NCBI GenBank assembly: GCA_011392765.1
Contig: WYCW01000004.1
Coordinates: forward strand, 884,205 to 948,204
Length of the DNA stretch: 64,000 bases
Direction of reading: 5' to 3'
From: Candidatus Thiosymbion ectosymbiont of Catanema sp. Cochon2018
GTDB taxonomy: Bacteria > Pseudomonadota > Gammaproteobacteria > Chromatiales > Chromatiaceae
Position 1 is the first letter of the stretch; the number at the start of each line of letters is the position of its first letter. This document shows positions 35,255 through 44,214 of the stretch, piece by piece. Below the pieces are notes generated by a model. That model worked only from the letters and a program-made list of their open reading frames with translations. It did no database searches and had not been told where the DNA came from. The position numbers and the translations under genes are program-made.

Positions 35255-36033
35255 CCGAGCGCCTGCTCTCCCTCGGGGTCTCGATCCTGTCGACCATCGG
35301 CGACGTGTTGCCGATCGTCGGCATCCTGCTGGGCTTCCAGCTCCTGGTGCTGCGTCGTTCCATTCCCAATCTCAAGGGGGTATTGCTGGGCTTCCTGCTG
35401 GTGCTCCTGGGGCTGGCCTTCTTCCTCGAAGGGCTGGAGCGTGCCCTGTTCCCCCTGGGTCGGCTCATGGCCGAGCAGCTCACCGCTCCGGAGTTCCTCG
35501 GCACGGCGGACGGCGGCATCGGCGGCGAATCCTGGATGACCTATGGCTGGGTCTATCTGTTCGCCTTCACGATCGGATTCTCGACCACCATCGCGGAGCC
35601 TTCCCTCATCGCCGTGGCCATCAAGGCCCACCAGGTATCGGCCGGGGCCATCAGTACGTGGGGACTGCGGATCACGGTGGCCATCGGCGTCGCCGTCGGG
35701 ATCACCCTCGGCGCCTACCGCATCGTGACCGGGACGCCTCTGCACTACTACATCATCCCCGGCTACATCCTGGTCCTGCTTCAGACCTGGCACGCGCCGC
35801 GGACCATCATCGCCCTGGCCTACGACTCCGGGGGGGTGACCACCTCCACCGTCACGGTCCCCTTGGTGGTGGCCTTGGGGCTGGGGCTTTCGAGCAACAT
35901 CCCGGGGCGCAATCCGCTCCTCGACGGCTTCGGGCTCATCGCCTTCGCCAGTCTGTTCCCGATCATGACCGTCATCGCCTACGCCCAGCTCAGCACGTTC
36001 TTTACCCGACGCAAATCCGGCCCGGCCTCTTAA
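35251..36033 (+). CDS. umpB: DUF1538 membrane protein, UmpB-like antiporter subunit
   Basis: 260 residues from a GTG that overlaps the umpA stop (GTGA). It shares with its neighbour the [20 protein letters not shown] motif and [17 protein letters not shown], so the two are diverged paralogues. About six membrane segments. Together with UmpA it would form a cation/proton antiporter. A PII-like gene and a CBS gene follow in the same operon, which suggests nucleotide-responsive control of transport. Confidence 0.8.
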   Translation: MTERLLSLGVSILSTIGDVLPIVGILLGFQLLVLRRSIPNLKGVLLGFLLVLLGLAFFLEGLERALFPLGRLMAEQLTAPEFLGTADGGIGGESWMTYGWVYLFAFTIGFSTTIAEPSLIAVAIKAHQVSAGAISTWGLRITVAIGVAVGITLGAYRIVTGTPLHYYIIPGYILVLLQTWHAPRTIIALAYDSGGVTTSTVTVPLVVALGLGLSSNIPGRNPLLDGFGLIAFASLFPIMTVIAYAQLSTFFTRRKSGPAS

Positions 36034-36053
36034 AATCGCGGGAGATCCAACCC

Positions 36054-36410
36054 ATGCATTTCAAGCTCATTCTGGCATTCGTCGAAGACAAGGAAACGAG
36101 CAACGTGCTCGAAGCGGCCCGCAAGGCCGGGGCGACCGGCTCGACCGTTATCAACCAGGCCCGGGGAGAAGGGGTCGAGAAGTCCAGGACCTTCTTCGGC
36201 TTGACGCTGGAGACCCAACGCGACGTCATTTTGTTGCTGGTGGAGGAGCATTTGAGTCGCAGTATCCTGGAGACCATCGCCAAGGCCGGACACTTCGACG
36301 AGAAGCCCGGTCACGGCATCGCCTTTCAGGTGGACGTGGAGGACGCCGTGGGCGTCGACCATCAGGTTCGAAAGCTCTTCGAGACCGTGCAGGAGGAGAT
36401 CCTGAAATGA
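36054..36410 (+). CDS. PII-like signalling protein of the UmpAB operon
   Basis: 118 residues from MHFKLILAFVEDKETSNVLE, with an AGGAG-like GGGAGATC site before the ATG. The ferredoxin-like PII fold is seen in KAGATGSTVINQARGEGVEK (T-loop region) and LETQRDVILLLVEEHLS. Canonical GlnB/GlnK residues around the uridylylated Tyr are not evident, so it is a divergent PII-like protein, possibly sensing another nucleotide. Its TGA overlaps the CBS gene start (ATGA). Inferred role: a regulatory subunit of the antiporter. Confidence 0.78.
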   Translation: MHFKLILAFVEDKETSNVLEAARKAGATGSTVINQARGEGVEKSRTFFGLTLETQRDVILLLVEEHLSRSILETIAKAGHFDEKPGHGIAFQVDVEDAVGVDHQVRKLFETVQEEILK

Positions 36411-36820
36411 ACAATAAGAACAACAAAAAACTTGTGTGCATCCGCGATGTCATGAAGACCAAGTTCGACGTCGTGGATGGTATGGCCACGGTGGCACAGG
36501 CCCTGGACACCATGGCCCATGTGGATACCAAAACGCTGGTCGTCAGAAAGCGCCATGCGGACGACGCCATCGGCATGGTCGTGATCTCGGACATTTCCCG
36601 CCAAGTGCTGGCCGAGGACCGCGCCCCGGACCGGGTCAACATCTATGAGATCATGTCCAAACCCGTGCTGTCGGTAGATCCCGGAATGGATATCCGCTAC
36701 TGTGCACGTCTGTTCGCCCGTTTCGACCTGACCCGGGCACCTGTGGTGGAGAACGGCGAGGTGATCGGGGTCGTGAGTCTTACCGATCTGGTCGTAAAGG
36801 GCATGATGCCCTATCTGTAG
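36407..36820 (+). CDS. CBS domain pair protein
   Basis: 137 residues made of two CBS motifs (VCIRDVMKTKFDVVDGMATV ... GMVVISDISRQVL and IYEIMSKPVLSVDPGMDI ... GVVSLTDLVVKG). Such pairs bind adenosine nucleotides and gate transporters or enzymes. Last gene of the umpA-umpB-PII-CBS operon, with four-base overlap to the PII gene. Together with the PII-like protein it suggests control of ion exchange by energy state; this is inference from gene order. Confidence 0.85.
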   Translation: MNNKNNKKLVCIRDVMKTKFDVVDGMATVAQALDTMAHVDTKTLVVRKRHADDAIGMVVISDISRQVLAEDRAPDRVNIYEIMSKPVLSVDPGMDIRYCARLFARFDLTRAPVVENGEVIGVVSLTDLVVKGMMPYL

Positions 36821-36870
36821 CGAGGCCGCGGTTGTCGGCAGCGGATGGATTGAACCGCAAGGGATTGAAC

Positions 36871-37416
36871 ATGCCCGACGGTTGGCTGCCCCAAGCCCGG
36901 CGCGCGCCCTCTCCCAACTGGGACGAACGCCCACCGAATACGGCCGTAGACCTGCTGGTGATTCACGGCATCAGCCTGCCGCCCGGGGAATTCGGCGGCC
37001 CCTGGATCGATGATCTGTTCCGAAACCGCCTCGACCCGCAGGCCCATCCCTGTTTCCAAGCGATTGCCCAACTGCGTGTCTCCTCTCACCTTCTCATCCG
37101 CCGCGACGGCGAGCTGATTCAGTACGTGGATCTCCACCACCGCGCCTGGCACGCGGGGGTCTCGATCTTCCAGGGCCGTGAGGCCTGCAACGACTTTGCC
37201 ATCGGGATCGAGCTGGAGGGGGCGGACCTGATTCCCTACGAGGAGGTTCAGTATCGGGTCCTGGCCCGAACCACGCAGGATATTCAGTCCCGCTTCCCGG
37301 CTATCGGTCGGGGGCACATCGTCGGTCACAGTGACATCGCACCCGGCCGCAAGACCGATCCGGGACCCGCCTTCGACTGGGAGTACTTCCGCAGGCTCGT
37401 CGAGGCCGAGGGTTGA
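36871..37416 (+). CDS. ampD: 1,6-anhydro-N-acetylmuramyl-L-alanine amidase AmpD
   Basis: 181 residues from MPDGWLPQARRAPSPNWDER, the AmpD N-terminus; an earlier in-frame start at 36832 is possible. Zinc ligands are visible in LLVIHGISLP and in HSDIAPGRKTDPGPAFDW (His and Asp). It removes the peptide from anhydro-muropeptides in the cytosol for cell-wall recycling. No ampE follows; a toxin-antitoxin remnant does. Confidence 0.93.
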   Translation: MPDGWLPQARRAPSPNWDERPPNTAVDLLVIHGISLPPGEFGGPWIDDLFRNRLDPQAHPCFQAIAQLRVSSHLLIRRDGELIQYVDLHHRAWHAGVSIFQGREACNDFAIGIELEGADLIPYEEVQYRVLARTTQDIQSRFPAIGRGHIVGHSDIAPGRKTDPGPAFDWEYFRRLVEAEG

Positions 37417-37463
37417 GGGCGGTGGCCACACAGCCGCTATCCTCTGGCACAGCAGTAGTACGA

Positions 37464-37694
37464 ATGATGAATGATGTCTTAGCGCAGGCGCCTGTGGTGC
37501 TTTCGGAAAGCGGCAGGGCGGAACTCGCATACGATCTTTTGGCTGGCCTCGACGTAACTCCCGACTCCGGTGTTACACAGGCATGGGAAACGCAGATCCT
37601 GCGGCGTCTGGACCAAGTAGACGATGGGATGGCCAAGCTAATCGACCGGGAGGAGCTTCGCCGTCGGATGCGCATCCGCATGACCGGTGCTTGA
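37464..37694 (+). CDS. addiction-module antitoxin (Unstab_antitox-like)
   Basis: 76 residues from MMNDVLAQAPVVLSESGRAE. Family traits: ESGRAELAYDLLAGLD and a C-terminal run DDGMAKLIDREELRRRMRIRM, as in small proteins paired with RelE/ParE toxins. Its TGA overlaps the ATG of the next gene (TGATG), so the pair is coupled. It overlaps the end of the frame opened after ampD, but codon use supports this start. Confidence 0.7.
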   Translation: MMNDVLAQAPVVLSESGRAELAYDLLAGLDVTPDSGVTQAWETQILRRLDQVDDGMAKLIDREELRRRMRIRMTGA

Positions 37695-37969
37695 TGCGAT
37701 CGGTCAGGGTTCTCGAGGCCACCGCCGATGAAGCAGCCGAGGCTGCATCCTGGTACGAACGCCGACGTCTTGGACTCGGCGTAGAGTTCCAACAGGCAGT
37801 TGATGCAGTGCTCGATCTTCTGGAAGACGAGATCGTTCCCCTTGCATCTGTTCCGGGTACCGCTGGAAAATGGGGCGCGAAACGTCTCCTACTCAGAGCC
37901 TGTCTGGCTTACGACTGTTCTACTGCGGAATCGGGGAGACCGGTCAGATTTCCCCCTCGATTTCGTTAA
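37694..37969 (+). pseudogene. RelE/ParE-type toxin, probably frameshifted near the C-terminus
   Basis: 91 residues as read: MRSVRVLEATADEAAEAASWY and FQQAVDAVLDLLEDEIVPLA are typical of plasmid-stabilisation RelE/ParE toxins. After KRLLLRA (about 37895) the reading no longer looks like the family. A +1/-1 neighbouring frame there reads SGLRLFYCGIGETGQI, which does resemble the missing strand with FYC..G. A small indel near 37897-37910 is the simplest explanation. The toxin is likely inactive. Confidence 0.55.
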
Positions 37970-38380
37970 ATAGATCCACTATTCGCCTCAATCGAGCGCA
38001 AAATTTGCCTCGGCCCCTCGATCCCTCGCTACGAACGCGTAAACTAGACAGACTCTCAAACGATTTCCCTTCTCTGTAATCGTTCGTGAACAGGGCTCTG
38101 AGTTTCTCGTGATCGCCTTCGCTCACCATTCGAGACGTCCAGGATACTGGCGTGACCGGCTTATCACATAAGCAGGCGCCGCTATGTTTGCACAGCGCTG
38201 AGATAGACCGCAGGCTCGATACGCAGTAGGCGGTCTGTTTGCCCCCCGTGCTGGACGACTTCTTTACCGAAGTATCCAAAGTTAACTGAGCCCGGCACCT
38301 TTTCCCACCGGACCGTCCAGCATGAAACCTTCGAGTAGGTAGATTATATTTCCTGAACACCATCGACATAGAGAAACGAA
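37970..38380. other. intergenic region before the ATPase-nuclease operon
   Basis: No gene recognised on either strand. CTAGACAGACTCTC at 38045-38058 resembles a family I repeat end. An imperfect GGTGCCGGGCT / CCGGTCCGTCC-rich stretch lies near 38290. The promoter of the 38381 operon is expected here, but no clear -35/-10 pair was found. Confidence 0.4.
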
Positions 38381-40906
38381 ATGTCACAGGTTGAGTATCC
38401 CTCAGAAGCATTGTATGAGGTTGGCCAGGAACTCGAAACGATTCCGGTTCGCATCAGCTACGAGATCATTCGGCTTTTTTCAGAGGGGCTCTATCAGAGC
38501 CCCCACAAAGCCATTGAGGAACTCGTAAGCAACGGATACGACGCCAAAGCACGTCGTGTTCATGTTTTGCTTCCGGAGACACCCGAGGAAGATAACGTTC
38601 CACTACCGTCATTGTGGGTCATCGACGATGGTCGTGGAATGGATGCAGAGGGATTTCGTCAACTCTGGCGCGTCGCGTATTCCGCTAAAGCAGATGTACC
38701 TCAGCAGGACGATGACCGGCTACCGATTGGCCAGTTCGGTATCGGAAAACTCGCGGCCTACGTCTTGGCATGGCGGCTTACTCACATCAGCTGCATCGAC
38801 GACAAGATCCTGTTGACCTCGATGAATTTCCGAGAGGTCTCCGGGAAGCATCAGTTCAACCCGATCGAGCCCCTCCAGCTCGTTTTGCGTGAGATCGACG
38901 AGCAATCGGCCAAGCACTACCTCGGGGATATCGAGCAACGAGACCCTAAAGCCTGGGAGTTCATGTTTGGTAAACACAGGGCAAAGACATGGACGGCGGC
39001 TGGACTGTCTGATTTCAAGGACCTTTACAACAAACTCTTGGTCGGTCGACTAAGATGGGTGCTGGGTACTGGCCTGCCCCTCCACTCGGACTTTCGGATC
39101 TGGCTCAATGGTGATCGATTGGCCTCCAGCAAGGAACGGCTCGAACCGATTCTCGAGGTAGATATTGGTGGAAACGAGGACACCGCGGCATCTCGTCTCG
39201 ATCTTGAGCGACACGAGGCCGGGGGCATTGTCATTCCGGGAATCGAGGGCCCGGTGCAGGGTACCGCGAGGATTGTCGAGAGGCCCTTGACAACGGGCAA
39301 GTCCGAGCAATATGGGCGCAGTCACGGCTTCTTCGTCCGCGTCCGTGGCCGGGTCATCAATCTCGAAGATGAATTGTTCGGGCTCGACGCCCAGAACCAC
39401 GCCGCCTGGTCCCGCTTTTCGATGGAGATCGAGGCCGATGGGTTGCGGGACCATCTCCTCTCGTCGAGAGAAGGGGTCAGGGAATCCGAACCCATTCGAC
39501 TATTCCGAAAGTATCTTCATCAAGTCTTCAATATCTGCCGCAATGCCTATAACGAATGGAATGAGCGTCAGCTTACCGGTCTGGACATCGAACAGCTTCT
39601 GTCGGATGCGCCGAGCATCTTTGTGACCGACCCCCTGTTGCAGGGCGTTCGGCATACGGTAGAGACCGGCTCGGAATCCTTTTATCTCTCTGTCCCACGA
39701 CTGCCTGCTGAAGCAGTGCCCACGGAATGGCTCGACAGCTACGAGCAAGAGATCGCCCACAGTCCAATCCAGCAAGTGCTCTTCGAGTCGACCGGTCGGT
39801 ACGACCGTGCGCTTCGCTATCTGCCGGAGACACGCACATTGATTGTGAACCAGGAGCATCCGTTCGTGGACAAGTTGCTCGCCGGTAGCCCAAATCGGAG
39901 GTCCGCAATGCTCTTCGGGTCTTCGGAAGTCCTCATGGATGGCCTTCTCCATAACCACGGCGTCTCCCGGTCGGTCATCATGGACTTCTTGGGTGATCGT
40001 GATCGCGTCCTGCGCCTACTCGCCGGCGATTATCCGTCGACAGCCGCGGAGGTCTTGCGCCTGCTCGAAGTGGCGAATCAGAGTGAAAGCGCGTTGGAGC
40101 GGGCGGTTGGAGAAACTTTCCGCGTCCTCGGGTTCGAGTACGAGCGAAGAGGAGGCAACGAACCTGGTCCAGACGGTATTCTCTATGCGCGCTTGGGCAG
40201 AGACAGCGATTCTCTGGCCGACTATAAGCTCGTTTACGATACCAAGCAGACAAACCGGCCGTCGGTTCCGGCGGACAAGATCAATCTACAAAGTCTGGAA
40301 GACTTCCGAAGCAAGGAAGGCGCCCATTTCGGTTTCTTCGTTGCCGATGCTTATATGGGGGAAAACGATCCGGATGGAAAGCTGAATCGCCTCGCCACCC
40401 AAGCCACGACCGATAGATATCCACCACAGCCTGTGACATTGCTCAAGCTAGAGCATCTGCGGCGGATCGTGGAGTTGCACTACCGGTATGGGGTCACCCT
40501 CACACGACTCCGGTCTCTGTTCACTGATGCCCATACCGTCACCGATGCCAAGGTATGGGTCGGCGACCTCGAAAGAGAGTTGTCCGAGCTGGAACCCATG
40601 GTCCCGCTGGGATTGTTACTCACCGGCATCGAGAAGTCGAAGACCGATGAGAAGGCGCGGCCGAACGTTTACAGTGTTCGAATGGTTGACGAGCGTCTGA
40701 GGGCGTTCACACCGGAGCGACTCATCGCTGCCCTGCAGGCGGTCGAGACGATTGTCGGTGAGAGGTGGTTGGAGGTGGAGAAGAGCGGCAACGTCCGACT
40801 ACACCACAGCACCGAGCAGGTCCTGGCCGAGGTCCAGCGTAATCTTCACGACCTCTTCGGGCCTGATACCGGCATTGATGCGCTCAATCATCCTATTGCA
40901 AGCTAA
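38381..40906 (+). CDS. MORC/Hsp90-like GHKL ATPase fused to a PD-(D/E)XK nuclease domain
   Basis: 841 residues. The Bergerat ATP fold is clear: EELVSNGYDA (E46/47, N51, D54), IDDGRGM (81-87) and GQFGIGKLAAY (117-127). An S5-like domain follows to about residue 380 (HGFFVRVRGRVINLEDE, SREGVRESEP). Near residue 587 a nuclease-like core reads YERRGGNEPGPD598G ... YKLVYD620TK622, a PD...DxK pattern. A helical C-terminus completes it. Known relatives are the MutL/MORC-like ATPases of predicted restriction systems. The stop overlaps the next methylase start (TAATG). Role inferred: the ATP-driven restriction component of a defence system. Confidence 0.75.
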   Translation: MSQVEYPSEALYEVGQELETIPVRISYEIIRLFSEGLYQSPHKAIEELVSNGYDAKARRVHVLLPETPEEDNVPLPSLWVIDDGRGMDAEGFRQLWRVAYSAKADVPQQDDDRLPIGQFGIGKLAAYVLAWRLTHISCIDDKILLTSMNFREVSGKHQFNPIEPLQLVLREIDEQSAKHYLGDIEQRDPKAWEFMFGKHRAKTWTAAGLSDFKDLYNKLLVGRLRWVLGTGLPLHSDFRIWLNGDRLASSKERLEPILEVDIGGNEDTAASRLDLERHEAGGIVIPGIEGPVQGTARIVERPLTTGKSEQYGRSHGFFVRVRGRVINLEDELFGLDAQNHAAWSRFSMEIEADGLRDHLLSSREGVRESEPIRLFRKYLHQVFNICRNAYNEWNERQLTGLDIEQLLSDAPSIFVTDPLLQGVRHTVETGSESFYLSVPRLPAEAVPTEWLDSYEQEIAHSPIQQVLFESTGRYDRALRYLPETRTLIVNQEHPFVDKLLAGSPNRRSAMLFGSSEVLMDGLLHNHGVSRSVIMDFLGDRDRVLRLLAGDYPSTAAEVLRLLEVANQSESALERAVGETFRVLGFEYERRGGNEPGPDGILYARLGRDSDSLADYKLVYDTKQTNRPSVPADKINLQSLEDFRSKEGAHFGFFVADAYMGENDPDGKLNRLATQATTDRYPPQPVTLLKLEHLRRIVELHYRYGVTLTRLRSLFTDAHTVTDAKVWVGDLERELSELEPMVPLGLLLTGIEKSKTDEKARPNVYSVRMVDERLRAFTPERLIAALQAVETIVGERWLEVEKSGNVRLHHSTEQVLAEVQRNLHDLFGPDTGIDALNHPIAS

Positions 40907-42072
40907 TGGCATCTACTCCGGTACATCCGTTCCCGGCCCGTATGGCTCCGGAGGTCGCTCGGCGATCTCTGGAACGCCTCCGTGGTCGGAAAAGGGTAAT
41001 CGATCCGATGTGTGGCTCAGGGACGGTCCTCAGGGCCGCAGTCGAACGAGGACTGAATTGCACAGGAATCGACATAGACCCATTGGCGGTCTTGATGTCT
41101 CGCGTGTGGACCACTGCGCTGCCATCGTTCCGCCTGCTCCATGATGCCCACAGGCTATTGCGCGAGGCGCAAGGGTTACCCGAACGCGATGTGGCGCGAG
41201 CGAACGACCTGGAGACGCGGGCCTTCATCGACTATTGGTTTGCCGAGCGCCAGGCGGAGCATTTGGCCCGGCTCGCGACAGTGCTGAAGAATATCGATTG
41301 GGACACCAGGGACGCCCTGGCAATCGCCTTCAGTCGGATCATTATCTCCAAGGAACGGATGGCCTCCCTCGCTCGCGATACCTCACACAGCCGACCTCAC
41401 AAGGTCGCCGACACAAATGACTTCGATGTCTACTCCGGCTTCCTCAACGCCGCACGTCTCGTAGCGAGACGGCTCGAACCACAGCGGATCCGGGGGAACG
41501 CTTCGGTTCGAGTCGGGGATGCGCGCATACTCGATGAGGTTCCGGATGAAAGCTTTGACTTCGCATTGACGTCACCTCCGTACCTGAACGCCATCGATTA
41601 TTTACGTGGTCACCGGATGACCCTCGTATGGCTGGGCTACGATATGGCGTCAATAAGGGAAATCCGAACAGCCAGCGTCGGATCGGAGAGGGTGCTCGGG
41701 GCGACGGGAATTACATTCAGCATCGATCCATACATCGTTGAGGCCAAGGGTTCCACGATCACTGATCGGCATCGCGGTTGGGTGCGCCGCTATGCAACCG
41801 ACATGCGCCGGGTGCTCGAGCAGCTTAGCCGCGTTGTCCGACCCGGGGGAAAGGTCGTGTTGGTGTTGGGCAACTCGTTCCTCCGTGGCGCGACCATTGA
41901 TAACGCTGGGATGACCAAAGCGTTGGCCGTAGAGGTAGGCCTCGAGCCCATTCGGCAAACGACTAGAGCCATCCCGGCTCGTCGACGTTACCTCCCGCCA
42001 CCGGGAGACAGCGGGAACACCCTGGATGCTCGTATGCGAACGGAGGTTGTTCTCTCGATGCGGGTAGCGTAG
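40906..42072 (+). CDS. DNA methyltransferase partner of the ATPase-nuclease
   Basis: 388 residues. The AdoMet site VIDPMCGSGT (31-40) and GIDIDPLAV are followed, after a long insert, by the catalytic TSPPYLNAIDYLRGHR (about 222-237) and VVRPGGKVVLVLGNSF. An N6-adenine or N4-cytosine enzyme; the SPPY form fits either. ATG overlaps the stop of the ATPase gene, so they are co-translated, presumably modification and restriction halves of one system. Target site unknown. Similar composition to the ATPase gene, so both were probably acquired together. Confidence 0.85.
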   Translation: MASTPVHPFPARMAPEVARRSLERLRGRKRVIDPMCGSGTVLRAAVERGLNCTGIDIDPLAVLMSRVWTTALPSFRLLHDAHRLLREAQGLPERDVARANDLETRAFIDYWFAERQAEHLARLATVLKNIDWDTRDALAIAFSRIIISKERMASLARDTSHSRPHKVADTNDFDVYSGFLNAARLVARRLEPQRIRGNASVRVGDARILDEVPDESFDFALTSPPYLNAIDYLRGHRMTLVWLGYDMASIREIRTASVGSERVLGATGITFSIDPYIVEAKGSTITDRHRGWVRRYATDMRRVLEQLSRVVRPGGKVVLVLGNSFLRGATIDNAGMTKALAVEVGLEPIRQTTRAIPARRRYLPPPGDSGNTLDARMRTEVVLSMRVA

Positions 42073-42103
42073 ATGGTAAACAGAGGGCAAGGAATCTAGG
42101 TAG

Positions 42104-42212
42104 TGTTGACATTTAGACCGAAAATGCTTCTGAAGCACCAAGTTAGCCTTTCCAGCCATGCCCCAAATCACTTGTAAAATCAATGCAGTAGCCGTAAATG
42201 TCAACAGGGCCT
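42104..42212. mobile_element. short element with GTTGACATTTA inverted ends
   Basis: TAGTGTTGACATTTAGACC at the left and CGTAAATGTCAACAGGGCC at the right are inverted. The interior has no open frame. The left end also occurs at 31198. Possibly an IS remnant or MITE. The rest of 42073-42438 holds a decayed family G unit (CCTTCCCGAAAATATGAGC at 42251) and no gene. Confidence 0.55.
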
Positions 42213-42438
42213 AACCTGCAAGATCGGCCGGGGCAGGCACGTATAGACCTTCCCGAAAATATGAGCTTGGCGAACCTGTTTGTTTGCCCGGCGGCGGACA
42301 GGGCAGAATCGGTAACTCGATAAAACTATTTTTAATCATAGTATTGTGTATATTTTCACAGGTGAAAAATGAAACAACTTGTGAGACTCTATAGTAATCT
42401 CAGAATACTTCAATATACCATCCAAGAGGTGATAGATC

Positions 42439-43773
42439 ATGAGGCTAACGGCGGCGTTCCATTGGATTCGGGTGGTCATCATCGGGGGGCTGGGTCTGCA
42501 ATTGGGATCGACCTTCGCGACGGCTGCGGGTTTTGCCGTCCCGGAGGTCTCCGCCCTGGGGACTGCCATGTCCAATGCGGTGGTCGCCAATCCCGAGGAG
42601 AAGGGGGCATTCGCCTACAACCCCGCCGCCATGGGGTTCCACGACCAATCGAGCGTCGCCCTCGGGGCCCTCTTCATCGGGCCGGACTTCGGCGTCGACA
42701 CGGCCACGGGAAGCCATGACAGCGGCGGGGCCGACTGGGTGACCGTCCCGATGTTCCAGGCCGCCTTCCGGGCCCACGACCAGTGGCGCGTCGGCCTCGG
42801 TATCAACGCCCCGCTCGGATTGGAGACACGCTGGAAAACCGGGACCTTTCCCAAGCTGAGCGGAGAGCAACCGGTTACGGTTGCGCCAGGTGTCACGCTG
42901 CCGATACCCTTCGGTGCTCACCCGACCAACAGCAAACTGGAAATCATCAGCCTGGTCCCGACCCTGGTCTACCAGGTAAACCCGGATCTCAGCATTGCAG
43001 CCGGTCTGGACTATTACAAAGCCGAGTCCGCGCGACTCGATTCCCAGCTGACCAGCGTGAAAGGGGACGGCGACGGTTGGGGCTGGAACGCAAGCGTCCT
43101 GTATCGCCATGGGCGCTTAAGTTTCGGTGCCGTCTATCATTCCACCGCTACCTCCGACCTGAAAGGCCGCTACAAGCCTCTGAATTCCGCGCTCGCCTCC
43201 CTGGGAACGCTGAACCCGGGTTCCGGTTTACCGCCGGCCCAAGCGGTGAAGCTGGACCTCGACCTGCCCTGGCGCCTGCAGCTCGGTGCCCGCTACGAGT
43301 TCACCCCGGACCTGGCGGTCGAGTTCGACTGGACACGCACCGGTTGGGGGGAATTCGACAAGCTCGAAATCAAGAGCAGAGCGACCGGGACGACCCTGTT
43401 CTCCGACGCCAACGAGTGGAAAGACACCGACGCCTATCGTTTGGGCCTGGCTTACGATGTCCTACCCCGCACCCAGCTGCGCTTCGGATATACCTTCGAT
43501 GAGACGGGGCAAGACAGAGACCACTTCAGCGCCCGCGTACCCGATAACGATCGTCATCTCTTCAGCCTCGGCCTGGGTCAGGACCTGGAGCAGGGTTGGG
43601 CGCTCGACTTCGGCTACATGTATGTGAAGTTCAAGAACCAAAACTACCGGGGCAGCAGCACCTATACCCCGGTGGCGGATCTCGGAAAGGACGTCAACGG
43701 CACCGATGCGATCGCCGGCAAATATAAGGCCAGCGCACACCTGTTTGTGTTCGAGGTAAGCAAGAGCTTCTGA
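42439..43773 (+). CDS. OmpP1/FadL/TodX outer-membrane transport protein
   Basis: 444 residues with a signal peptide (WIRVVIIGGLGLQLG...ATAAG). The mature N-terminus GFAVPEVSALGTAMSNAVVA and the NPAAMGF motif are those of FadL hatch domains, followed by a beta-barrel ending in FEVSKSF with a C-terminal Phe. It imports hydrophobic molecules such as long-chain fatty acids or hydrocarbons. The true substrate cannot be told. An ATG at 42439 fits the signal. Downstream are ATGAGTGATG-type 9-mers and a single CRISPR-like repeat. Confidence 0.9.
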   Translation: MRLTAAFHWIRVVIIGGLGLQLGSTFATAAGFAVPEVSALGTAMSNAVVANPEEKGAFAYNPAAMGFHDQSSVALGALFIGPDFGVDTATGSHDSGGADWVTVPMFQAAFRAHDQWRVGLGINAPLGLETRWKTGTFPKLSGEQPVTVAPGVTLPIPFGAHPTNSKLEIISLVPTLVYQVNPDLSIAAGLDYYKAESARLDSQLTSVKGDGDGWGWNASVLYRHGRLSFGAVYHSTATSDLKGRYKPLNSALASLGTLNPGSGLPPAQAVKLDLDLPWRLQLGARYEFTPDLAVEFDWTRTGWGEFDKLEIKSRATGTTLFSDANEWKDTDAYRLGLAYDVLPRTQLRFGYTFDETGQDRDHFSARVPDNDRHLFSLGLGQDLEQGWALDFGYMYVKFKNQNYRGSSTYTPVADLGKDVNGTDAIAGKYKASAHLFVFEVSKSF

Positions 43774-43813
43774 TGAATGATGAGTGATGAGTGGTGAGTG
43801 GTGAGTGACCATA

Positions 43814-43842
43814 CGGTTCATCCCCACAGGTGTGGGGAACAT
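43814..43842 (-). CRISPR. solitary type I-E-like CRISPR repeat, no array
   Basis: Starts CGGTTCATCCCCACAGGTGT and continues GGGGAACAT: the 29-base type I-E consensus in reverse, with the CCCCACAGGTGTGGGG stem. Only one copy exists and no cas gene is in the window. Likely a remnant of an array or a mobilised repeat. Confidence 0.65.
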
Positions 43843-44214
43843 ACTGGCGCCTTGGGTTTAGCGGGATTAGGGGCTGTGACATTCATCCGAACGAAGGCGA
43901 TCGCGAGAAATTTTTCGTGTCGACCAGGCGCAGGGAGGAAAAATCGTAGGTGTTAGGATAGGCTGTACCCACCCGGCTAGGCGCGGTATTGGTGGACACA
44001 GCCCACCCTACGGCTGAAGACCGTCGTTCCGGCTGGGACGCCGGGACCCAGACGCCATGGATGGCAGGCCTGTTGGCGCTTTCAGGCTTGTCTGGCTTAT
44101 GCGTTCGTAACGTCAATAGCCCCAGTGCCAGTAAACTGGCATCTACTAACGCATGTTAGCTGTACTAGAGAATAAGCACCACAGGAAGAACGTTATTACG
44201 GTAATATTTAGTTT

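Noticed and set aside
31198-42208. Composite transposon bounded by GTTGACATTTA ends
   Set aside because: The left end at 31198 is single-sided, many core genes lie between, and no transposase or target duplication was found.
43814-43842. CRISPR array
   Set aside because: Only one repeat is present, so it is recorded as a solitary repeat and not as an array.
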